DNA from: Methanobacteriota archaeon
GTDB taxonomy: Archaea; Thermoplasmatota; Poseidoniia; Poseidoniales; Poseidoniaceae
Assembly: GCA_002726845.1 (NCBI GenBank)
Contig: PBSP01000074.1
Coordinates: forward strand, 1 to 12,855
Length of the DNA stretch: 12,855 bases
Direction: 5' to 3'
How positions within the stretch are numbered: the stretch's first letter is position 1; each line of letters begins with the position of its first letter. The notes beneath the pieces are model-generated. The model was not told where the DNA came from. It saw only the letters and a program-made list of their open reading frames with translations, and ran no database searches. Of the stretch, positions 7,464 to 12,855 are shown one piece after another. A program made the position numbers and the translations under genes.

Positions 7464-8072
7464 ATGACCTTGTTTGAATGGTTAACTGAGTTTGTTGGAA
7501 TTGAAACTCCGTCACTGATGGAAATTATCTTTGTGAGTTGCGCGGTTCTTGGTGGAATTCTCTTCTTTATCATGATGCTACTGATGATGATCGGTGACGT
7601 TTTAGGAGGAGTAACCGATGCAATCGGTTTGGATATCGACGCTGGAGGTGGAGCATTCGAAATTTTGAGCGTGCAAGGACTTTCGGTTGCAGTTATGATG
7701 TTCGGCCTGACAGGTATGTTCGGCCTTTCAGCAACCGGTAGCGATGTTGTCGCTGTACTGGCCGGTGGAATCGGTGCTGCAGCCGGCATGTACGGTATGG
7801 GGAAAATGATGTATGGAATCAATCAGTTGCAAGCTGATGGCACCATCAATTACAACGATGCGGTAGGTCAGCGAGGCCAAGTTTATTCGCGCATTAAGCC
7901 AAACGAAACCGGCGAGATTCAGGTCCCTGTTGACGGTACGCTCAAGACGTTGTTGGCTAGAGCGCAAGACAAAACCATGCTAATTTCATCTGGGGAATTC
8001 ATCAAAGTAGTCGATATCATCGGTTCAACAATGATTGTCGCGCCACTTGAAGACATCTCCTCCGAAGAGTGA
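7464..8072 (+). CDS. NfeD/YuaF-like membrane protein with C-terminal OB-fold, flotillin partner
   Basis: The 202-residue product has hydrophobic helices at about 20-42, 71-91 and 95-116, the last Gly/Ala-rich. A soluble domain of about 65 residues follows (about 130-196). Its pattern VGQRGQVYSRIKPNETGEIQV...ISSGEFIKVVDIIGSTMIVAPLE is that of the NfeD OB-fold: Gly-x-x-Gly start, central strand, then a 'G-x-x-I-x-V-V-x-I-x-G-x-x-x-x-V' end. Known: in Bacillus (YuaF) and E. coli (YqiJ) such proteins are encoded beside flotillins and act with them in membrane microdomains. Here flotillin follows after 60 bp, which supports that role. The frame is open upstream to a TTG at 7422 overlapping the previous gene. 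The ATG at 7464, directly before the first helical segment, is the better start. Confidence 0.8.
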   Translation: MTLFEWLTEFVGIETPSLMEIIFVSCAVLGGILFFIMMLLMMIGDVLGGVTDAIGLDIDAGGGAFEILSVQGLSVAVMMFGLTGMFGLSATGSDVVAVLAGGIGAAAGMYGMGKMMYGINQLQADGTINYNDAVGQRGQVYSRIKPNETGEIQVPVDGTLKTLLARAQDKTMLISSGEFIKVVDIIGSTMIVAPLEDISSEE

Positions 8073-8103
8073 TGACAAATCCAATTGAGCCGTAGGCAAA
8101 GTG

Positions 8104-8110
8104 ATTAATA
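8104..8110 (+). promoter_or_regulatory. Possible TATA element for the flotillin gene
   Basis: ATTAATA is centred about 26 bp upstream of the flotillin ATG at 8133. That is the spacing expected for an archaeal TATA box of a leaderless or nearly leaderless message. The 60-bp gap is also the largest inside the cluster. It suggests that flotillin can be transcribed on its own as well as with the upstream genes. The match to consensus is loose. Confidence 0.3.
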
Positions 8111-8132
8111 GCGAAGAACGCTACAAACAATC

Positions 8133-9521
8133 ATGGCGGATGCAGGATTTTGGGCAGTTTTCATCGTTTTTGGCGTATTGGCTATTGCAGCCTTTGGAAT
8201 TATATTGGTAGCAACACGATACAAACGTTGTGCATCTGACGAAATTCTCGTTGTTTATGGACGAATCCGTGGGGGGAAAGCCTCGAGATGTATCCACGGT
8301 GGTGCCGTTATGGTTTGGCCACTGATTCAGGAATACAAGAAAATCTCTCTCATTCCTATGACAATCTCCATCCCTCTCGACAACGCTCTTTCACTTCAAA
8401 ACATTCGTATCAACGTTCCATCAACATTCACAGTCGGTGTCAGCACCAACCCCCTGATTATGAACAATGCAGCAGAGCGTCTGCTTCATCTCACAAAAAA
8501 CGACATTGAGGGAATGGCGCAGGAAATTATCCTTGGTCAACTCCGTCTTACTGTCGCAAGTTTGACCATCGAACAAATCAACCAAGATCGTGATGCATTC
8601 CTCGAACTCATCCGTGACAACGTCGGTGCGGAACTTCACAAGTTGGGTCTTTACCTCATCAACGTCAACATCATTGACATCACTGACGAGTCCAACTACA
8701 TCAACAGCATTGGTAAGAAGGCTGCAGCAGGTGCTGTCAACAAGGCCCTCGTCGACGTTGCAAACGCTGAACGTGATGGTGCAATCGGAAAGGCAAATGC
8801 AGACAGAGAGCGTGAAGTTCAAGTCGCACAAAACGTTGCAGAATCGGAAAAGGGACAGAAAGCCGCAGAAGTCGACCGACGTGTCTACGTTCAACAACAA
8901 GAAGCAACTGGTGTACAGGGAGAAAACATCTCTCGTGCTGAAATTGCTGCGTATCAAGCAGACCTTGAAGAAAAGGAAGCTGAAGCAATGCGACGTGCTG
9001 AAGTTGCTCGACGTACTGCTGAAATGGAAGTTCAGAAAGCACAATACAGCCTTGAACAAGAACGTCTCCGTGCTGAAGAAATCGTCCGCGAGGAAATTTC
9101 CAAGACACAAATTGAGATTGCTGCTGAAGCTGAAGCTGAGCGACAACGTCGCATCGCTCAAGGTGAAGCGGATGCTGTTTTGGCCCGCTACAATGCTGAA
9201 GCGGAGGGTACCAAGGCTGTTCTTGAAGCTAAAGCAAACGGATACAAGCAACTCGTTGATAGTGCTGGTGGCGATGTCAAAGCCGCTGCAACGCTTCTGA
9301 TGGTTGAGAAGATTGAGGAGATCGTTGCTCGACAAACCGAGGCAATCTCGAACCTCCAGATTGACAAGATTACTGTTTGGGATTCAGGCAATGGTGGCGA
9401 GGGTGGAAGCACAGCGAATTTCGTATCCTCCTTGATACGCTCCTTGCCTCCGGTCCATGATGTAGCCAAGATGGCAGGTGTTGATCTACCCGACTACCTT
9501 GGATCTATGAAAGAAGACTGA
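8133..9521 (+). CDS. Flotillin (SPFH/PHB-domain membrane scaffold protein, FloT/YqiK-like)
   Basis: Flotillins oligomerise on the inner face of the membrane and organise microdomains. The 462-residue product has one N-terminal hydrophobic helix (about 7-27) and an SPFH domain (about 30-190, with CASDEILVVYGRI, GGAVMVWP and LGLYLINVNIIDITDE). A long Glu/Ala/Arg/Gln coiled coil follows (about 195-375, repeated AEAE and EREV heptads). The C-terminal flotillin tail has DSAGGDVKAAATLLMVEKIEEIVARQ and IDKITVWDSGNGG. It ends STANFVSSLIRSLPPVHDVAKMAGVDLP, almost the bacterial FloT/YqiK consensus. The ATG at 8133 is well placed and the length is normal. It is last in a four-gene membrane cluster, directly after its NfeD-like partner. 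Close similarity to bacterial forms suggests old transfer from bacteria, though this is inference. The coiled-coil codon pattern leaves long open frames on other strands, which are not genes. Confidence 0.95.
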   Translation: MADAGFWAVFIVFGVLAIAAFGIILVATRYKRCASDEILVVYGRIRGGKASRCIHGGAVMVWPLIQEYKKISLIPMTISIPLDNALSLQNIRINVPSTFTVGVSTNPLIMNNAAERLLHLTKNDIEGMAQEIILGQLRLTVASLTIEQINQDRDAFLELIRDNVGAELHKLGLYLINVNIIDITDESNYINSIGKKAAAGAVNKALVDVANAERDGAIGKANADREREVQVAQNVAESEKGQKAAEVDRRVYVQQQEATGVQGENISRAEIAAYQADLEEKEAEAMRRAEVARRTAEMEVQKAQYSLEQERLRAEEIVREEISKTQIEIAAEAEAERQRRIAQGEADAVLARYNAEAEGTKAVLEAKANGYKQLVDSAGGDVKAAATLLMVEKIEEIVARQTEAISNLQIDKITVWDSGNGGEGGSTANFVSSLIRSLPPVHDVAKMAGVDLPDYLGSMKED

Positions 9522-9548
9522 AGCCGGCCAAAACAAAACCTGTGGTAA

Positions 9549-9570
9549 AACTGTGGGAAGAACCCAGTTT
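9549..9570 (+). other. Imperfect hairpin between flotillin and fhs
   Basis: TGGG-AAGAA-CCCA, extended by AAC/GTT with a two-base bulge, forms a 7-bp imperfect stem 27 bp after the flotillin stop. It is not followed by a T-run, and archaeal termination depends on T-tracts rather than stems. It is therefore recorded as a structure only and may have no role. The rest of the 89-bp gap shows only a weak TATA-like TTTGATA (9581-9587), about 27 bp before the fhs ATG. Confidence 0.2.
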
Positions 9571-9610
9571 GAGGGGTTGATTTGATAGCCAAACGGCCTT
9601 GCAGCGGTTC

Positions 9611-11326
9611 ATGGCTAGTGATTTGGACATCGCACGTAACGCCCAATTGGAACCGATTGAGGCCATTGCTTGGAAATTAGGAATCCCTTCCGGTGAATTG
9701 ATTCCCTATGGGAAACATATGGCGAAGTTGTCTTGGGAGGGAATGAAGCAACGGTTTGGTTCTTCCAAAGGGAATCTTATTCTCGTAACTTCGGTCAACC
9801 CCACTCCATTTGGTGAAGGTAAAACAGTTACAACAATTGGATTAACTCAAGCACTGTGTCAACTTGGAAAGAACGCAACATGTGTCGTCCGTGAACCATC
9901 AATGGGTCCAGTTTTTGGTATCAAAGGAGGGGCTGCTGGTGGAGGCCACGCTCAAGTTCTTCCTATGGAGGAAATCAACCTACATTTTACTGGAGACCTC
10001 CATGCAGTCACTTCCGCACACAATCTTCTATCATCCCTAATCGATAACCACATCAAGCAAGGGAACGAATGCAACATCGATGCAAACCGAGTCTACTGGC
10101 CACGTGTTGTCGATTTGAACGACCGGTCTTTGCGAGAAGTTGTAATCGGACTAGGCGGCCCAGCCAACGGCAACGTACGCCAGGACCGGTTTGACATCAC
10201 TGCCGCCTCTGAGATTATGGCTATTCTTGTGCTTGCAAAAGACTATGCAGATTTACGAAAGCGACTCGGCAACATCGTCATCGCTGAATCCATGGATGGG
10301 AATCCCATCAAAGCGGAACACATCGAAGCAGCAGGTTCCATGGCCCTTCTTCTACGCAACGCGTTTTTACCCAACCTTGTTCAAACAATTGAAGGAAATC
10401 CTGCATTTATTCACGGAGGCCCTTTTGCAAACATTGCGCATGGAAATTCCTCCATTGTTGCAGATCGAATCGCTCTCTCTTGTGCTGATTATGTGGTCAC
10501 AGAAGCTGGCTTTGGAAGCGATATGGGCGCTGAGAAATTTATGCACATCAAAGCAAATACATCTGGAAAAGCGCCTGACTGCGTGGTGATGAACGTTACT
10601 GTACGTTCCATGAAATTGCACGGTAAAGCCTTTGGAGAACGTGGAGGCTATCGACCATCAAAAGAAGAACTTGAAACAGAAAATGTCCAAGCTGTCGTCG
10701 CAGGTGCAACATCCAATCTTGATCGCCACATCAAAAACATGGCCCGTTTTGGCGTACCTGTTGTAGTTTCAATCAATCGTTTTGGTAGCGATACAGAAGC
10801 AGAACTTGAAGCAATTGAATCCGCTGCTCAAGCAAGCGGAGCAACTCGAGTATGTCGGACCGACGTACATGCCAAAGGTGGAGAAGGCGGTATTGATCTC
10901 GCGAGGTCTGTTGTCGAGGCCATTCATGAACACGTCGCTGCTGGACGTCCGTTTCTTCCACTCGTAGTTTCAAGTGATTCTATCGAAGACAAAATCAACG
11001 CTATAGCAACCCGAATGTACGGAGCAAACAGCGTTCAGATCGAAACGTCAGCAAAACGGCAACTCAAGAAAATTCAGGATTGGGGTTACGGAAATCTTCC
11101 CGTTTGCATGGCTAAGACACAATACTCATTTTCTCATGATGCTGGATTGCTTGGAGCTCCGTCAGGTTTTGATCTTCCTATTCGAGAATTCCGTTTGAAT
11201 TCCGGAGCAGGTTTTGTCGTAGCCATTCTTGGCTCAATGATGACAATGCCGGGATTACCGAAACGACCTGCTGCAAACGATATGGATATGGATGAGGACG
11301 GTAACCTCAAGGGTGTATTTGGGTGA
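9611..11326 (+). CDS. fhs: Formate-tetrahydrofolate ligase (10-formyl-THF synthetase)
   Basis: This enzyme joins formate to tetrahydrofolate using ATP, giving 10-formyl-THF for purine synthesis and the folate one-carbon pool. The 571-residue product is full length (family about 555-560). It carries the nucleotide-binding loop TPFGEGKT (65-72, Lys71), REPSMGPVFGIKGGAAGGG (94 onward), NLHFTGDLHAVTSAHNLL and RKRLGNIVIAESMDGNP. It also has FIHGGPFANIAHGN, EAGFGSDMGAEKF and the closing TMPGLPKRPAA...NLKGVFG. The ATG at 9611 is preferred over the in-frame TTG at 9599. It is separated from flotillin by 89 bp and is probably the head of an operon, since pelota begins only 6 bp after its stop. The family is mainly bacterial and patchy in archaea. 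Its presence implies a tetrahydrofolate-based rather than purely methanopterin-based one-carbon metabolism. Confidence 0.96.
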   Translation: MASDLDIARNAQLEPIEAIAWKLGIPSGELIPYGKHMAKLSWEGMKQRFGSSKGNLILVTSVNPTPFGEGKTVTTIGLTQALCQLGKNATCVVREPSMGPVFGIKGGAAGGGHAQVLPMEEINLHFTGDLHAVTSAHNLLSSLIDNHIKQGNECNIDANRVYWPRVVDLNDRSLREVVIGLGGPANGNVRQDRFDITAASEIMAILVLAKDYADLRKRLGNIVIAESMDGNPIKAEHIEAAGSMALLLRNAFLPNLVQTIEGNPAFIHGGPFANIAHGNSSIVADRIALSCADYVVTEAGFGSDMGAEKFMHIKANTSGKAPDCVVMNVTVRSMKLHGKAFGERGGYRPSKEELETENVQAVVAGATSNLDRHIKNMARFGVPVVVSINRFGSDTEAELEAIESAAQASGATRVCRTDVHAKGGEGGIDLARSVVEAIHEHVAAGRPFLPLVVSSDSIEDKINAIATRMYGANSVQIETSAKRQLKKIQDWGYGNLPVCMAKTQYSFSHDAGLLGAPSGFDLPIREFRLNSGAGFVVAILGSMMTMPGLPKRPAANDMDMDEDGNLKGVFG

Positions 11327-11332
11327 AAACCG

Positions 11333-12397
11333 ATGCGCATCTTGCGGCGAGATGACACCCAATGGAAACTTCGGATAGAATCCGAGGATGATTTGTGGGT
11401 TCTGGCACGGGTTGCTACTCAAGGACGTTCAATTGCAATGTTGGGTGAGCGAAGAGATCCTACAACAGCTGAATCTGGATTACGAGCCAAAGCCGCTGAA
11501 CGGAAGAAAATGTGGATTCAGTTGAAAATTCTAAAAACCGAATATCAAACCTATTCCGATATTTTGCGTGTTCATGGAACCATACAACAAGCACCGATTG
11601 ATATCGGTTTACACCACACACATCTCATCGAATGCGGAGACGAAGTCGAGTTAATTTCAATGGATGCGTTTCCCGAAATGGATGTATCACTGCTTGAGGA
11701 AGCGATTGAGTCATCAAACAAAAGCAACGTCTCAATTGTTGTTGTTGAAAATGACGAAATTGTGTTGTTTGAAATCACCTCAAGAGGCCTACGAGAGGGG
11801 GCAACTTGGTCAATGCGTGGCGGCGGTAAGCGTGGAGACGCTCGTAACAGTGAATCGGTGGCAAAATCGTTCCAAAAACAGGTAGCGAAAGAGATACTTG
11901 CTGCAACAGACCAAGAGTTACCGATGATTGTATGTGGACCTGGTCATGCTCGTGAAAAGCTAAGAACAGTCATTCTCGAATCTGAACCGCAAAGAAACTT
12001 ACGTTTGATTGCAACATCAATGGCGGGACGAGCAGGTGCCAACGAAGTATTGCAAGATGGGCTCGCAAATGAGTTCCTGCAGGACCACGCAATTCACAAA
12101 GAAATTCAGCTTTTAGAAGAGGTATGGGCCCGTATCGCCTCTAACGGAGCAGTTGCTTATGGAGAGCATGAACTTGTTCGAGCCATGGAAGAAGGAGCGA
12201 TAGAAACGCTTCTTGTTGCGATTGATTTGTTGAGGGATGGAGAGACGTTGATGGATGGGGTGTTGCTCAGTGATTGGGTTGCGAAATTGGATGAGATAGG
12301 TGGAGATTTGATTCAGTGCTCAATCGACCACGATGCTGGGGAGCAGCTTACTGGCTTAGGCGGCATTGTCGCTCTTCTCCGCTACAAGATGGTGTAA
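11333..12397 (+). CDS. pelA: Archaeal Pelota (aPelota/Dom34), ribosome rescue factor
   Basis: Pelota is an eRF1 paralogue that enters the empty A site of stalled ribosomes, with aEF1A as carrier, and works with ABCE1 to split them. The 354-residue length is normal. Three domains can be followed. An Sm-like N domain (about 1-125) has MRILRRDD...WKLRIESEDDLWVLARV, a basic RAKAAERKKMWIQL strand and GLHHTHLIECGDEVEL. An eRF1_2-like middle domain (about 130-260) has VSIVVVENDEIVLFEI, then GGGKRGDAR, and PMIVCGPGHAREKL. An eRF1_3-like C domain (about 262-354) has AVAYGEHELVRAMEEGAIETLLV and ends with GEQLTGLGGIVALLRYKMV. The GGQ peptide-release motif of eRF1 is absent, as expected for Pelota. It lies 6 bp after fhs and 3 bp before the next gene, so the three are surely co-transcribed. 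Confidence 0.93.
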   Translation: MRILRRDDTQWKLRIESEDDLWVLARVATQGRSIAMLGERRDPTTAESGLRAKAAERKKMWIQLKILKTEYQTYSDILRVHGTIQQAPIDIGLHHTHLIECGDEVELISMDAFPEMDVSLLEEAIESSNKSNVSIVVVENDEIVLFEITSRGLREGATWSMRGGGKRGDARNSESVAKSFQKQVAKEILAATDQELPMIVCGPGHAREKLRTVILESEPQRNLRLIATSMAGRAGANEVLQDGLANEFLQDHAIHKEIQLLEEVWARIASNGAVAYGEHELVRAMEEGAIETLLVAIDLLRDGETLMDGVLLSDWVAKLDEIGGDLIQCSIDHDAGEQLTGLGGIVALLRYKMV

Positions 12398-12400
12398 AAC

Positions 12401-12706
12401 ATGAATGTTGTTCAATTTTCTAAACTGAGTGGTAACATACGTGAATCGATACAGGGTTTTCGTTGGGTGATTCTTCAACAAGAAGACATCCCCAAGGCAT
12501 TGTCAGTAATGATGTTCGCTGAACTTGATGGGGTTTTAGTAGCCGTTGACCACCGGAAATCTGTTCCTGAAAACGGTTTATGGGTCCGCGCAGTCCATCT
12601 CCTTCTCGTGTCTGAATCAGTAGACGCTGACGAAATTCGTCAAATCACGGGAATTACAAAAGTCGTGTCGTGTGACGCTTCAACAATTGAAGATCATTTA
12701 TGGTAG
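12401..12706 (+). CDS. Hypothetical protein of 101 residues, last gene of the fhs-pelota operon
   Basis: I do not recognise this protein. It is soluble, with no signal peptide or membrane helix and no cysteine cluster (one Cys near the C terminus). It alternates hydrophobic strands (RWVILQ, LDGVLVAVDH, AVHLLLVS, TKVVSCD) with short helices. The pattern resembles a small alpha/beta domain, with no catalytic motif that I can point to. The start ATG is 3 bp after the pelota stop, a spacing that suggests translational coupling. The stop TAG at 12704-12706 directly adjoins the 3' end of the opposing tRNA-Val. The context would allow a role in translation quality control, but nothing in the sequence proves this. 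Confidence 0.7.
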   Translation: MNVVQFSKLSGNIRESIQGFRWVILQQEDIPKALSVMMFAELDGVLVAVDHRKSVPENGLWVRAVHLLLVSESVDADEIRQITGITKVVSCDASTIEDHLW

Positions 12707-12780
12707 TGGGTCCGGAGGGAATTGAACCCTCGATCTTCGCCTTGTAAGGGCGACGTCATAAACCCCTAGACCACAGACCC
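12707..12780 (-). tRNA. tRNA-Val with anticodon TAC
   Basis: Read on the - strand, the 74-nt gene folds as a complete cloverleaf. The acceptor stem is GGGTCTG/CGGACCC (with one G-T pair) and T8 is present. The D stem is GTC/GAC with a T-T at 13-22 and a GG-containing loop. The anticodon stem is TCGCC/GGCGA around loop CTTACAA, giving anticodon TAC. The variable loop is AGATC, the T arm is GAGGG-TTCAATT-CCCTC and the discriminator is A. CCA is not encoded (the next bases are CTA), unlike the tRNA at the start of the window. There is no intron. The 3' end touches the stop codon of the opposing 101-residue gene with no spacer. Confidence 0.96.
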
Positions 12781-12800
12781 ATCCCTCCGTCGATGGAGAC

Positions 12801-12810
12801 GTATTTGAAA
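12801..12810 (-). promoter_or_regulatory. Probable TATA element of the tRNA-Val gene
   Basis: On the - strand TTTCAAATAC lies about 21-30 bp upstream of the first base of tRNA-Val. This is the usual place of the archaeal TATA box for stable RNA genes. The sequence is only a moderate match. The remaining 45 bp to the window end shows nothing else certain. An ATG at 12836 could open another + strand gene, but too little is visible. Confidence 0.4.
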
Positions 12811-12855
12811 CGCTTGGCTTTCCAATAACCTCAAAATGGTTGCCAAACCGCAAAG

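Noticed and set aside
6934..7822. Two - strand frames (167 and 147 codons) opposite the small membrane genes
   Set aside because: They are antisense to the better-supported + strand membrane proteins and show no domain pattern or plausible start context.
8590..9300. 236-codon + strand frame overlapping flotillin
   Set aside because: Out-of-frame shadow of the same repetitive coiled coil. The product is Lys/Ser/Leu-rich low complexity.
8421..9335. 304-codon open frame on the - strand opposite flotillin
   Set aside because: It lies wholly inside the flotillin coiled-coil region, where the codon pattern keeps the antisense frame open. Its translation is a low-complexity Ser/Phe/Leu/Cys string with no domain, while the + strand frame is an unmistakable flotillin.
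9549..9570. Intrinsic terminator of the bacterial type after flotillin
   Set aside because: The stem is imperfect, there is no T-run after it, and archaea terminate at T-tracts. It is kept only as a low-confidence structure.
12836..12855. Possible start of a further + strand gene at the window end
   Set aside because: Only six codons are visible after the ATG, so nothing can be supported.

Overview
The window most likely comes from a planktonic euryarchaeon of the Marine Group II (Candidatus Poseidoniales) type. This is an inference from gene content, not from a database match. The archaeal markers are GatD (the archaea-specific tRNA-dependent amidotransferase subunit), archaeal Pelota, and a tRNA 3' half preceded by what looks like a bulge-helix-bulge intron. 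Mixed in are genes of bacterial flavour: a flotillin with its NfeD-like partner, formate-tetrahydrofolate ligase and an acyl-CoA carboxylase subunit. Most starts lack a strong Shine-Dalgarno sequence, which fits leaderless or weakly led messages.

Layout. Positions 1-79 hold the 3' part of a tRNA gene, probably elongator tRNA-Met with an intron. On the + strand follow gatD (120-1463) and an acyl-CoA carboxylase carboxyltransferase gene (1502-3064). Two genes on the - strand converge on these: a divergent shikimate dehydrogenase (6764-5781), then a large secreted, C-terminally membrane-anchored alpha/beta-hydrolase-like protein (5755-3059). The last gene overlaps the carboxyltransferase tail to tail by 6 bp. 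A divergent intergenic region (6765-6870) carries a perfect 10-bp palindrome. It leads on the + strand into a four-gene membrane cluster: two small unrecognised membrane proteins (6871-7173, 7190-7441), an NfeD/YuaF-like OB-fold membrane protein (7464-8072) and flotillin (8133-9521). Then comes fhs (9611-11326), tightly followed by pelota (11333-12397) and a 101-residue protein of unknown function (12401-12706). The window closes with a - strand tRNA-Val(TAC) whose 3' end abuts the stop codon of that protein with no spacer.

How the genes work together. GatD, Pelota and the two tRNAs belong to translation: amidation of Glu-tRNA(Gln), ribosome rescue and decoding. The carboxyltransferase, shikimate dehydrogenase and formate-THF ligase are metabolic: acyl-CoA carboxylation, aromatic amino acid synthesis and one-carbon supply. 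The flotillin cluster resembles the bacterial yuaF-floT and yqiJ-yqiK arrangement for membrane microdomains, with two extra small membrane proteins. The surface protein has an alpha/beta-hydrolase head, but the serine of its nucleophile elbow is replaced by glycine. It also has a stalk of cadherin-like domains.

Coding density is very high. No gene-free stretch exceeds about 110 bp, and I see no insertion sequences, CRISPR arrays or long repeats. The best candidates for undescribed biology are the extended flotillin cluster, the serine-less surface hydrolase and the unknown protein downstream of Pelota.
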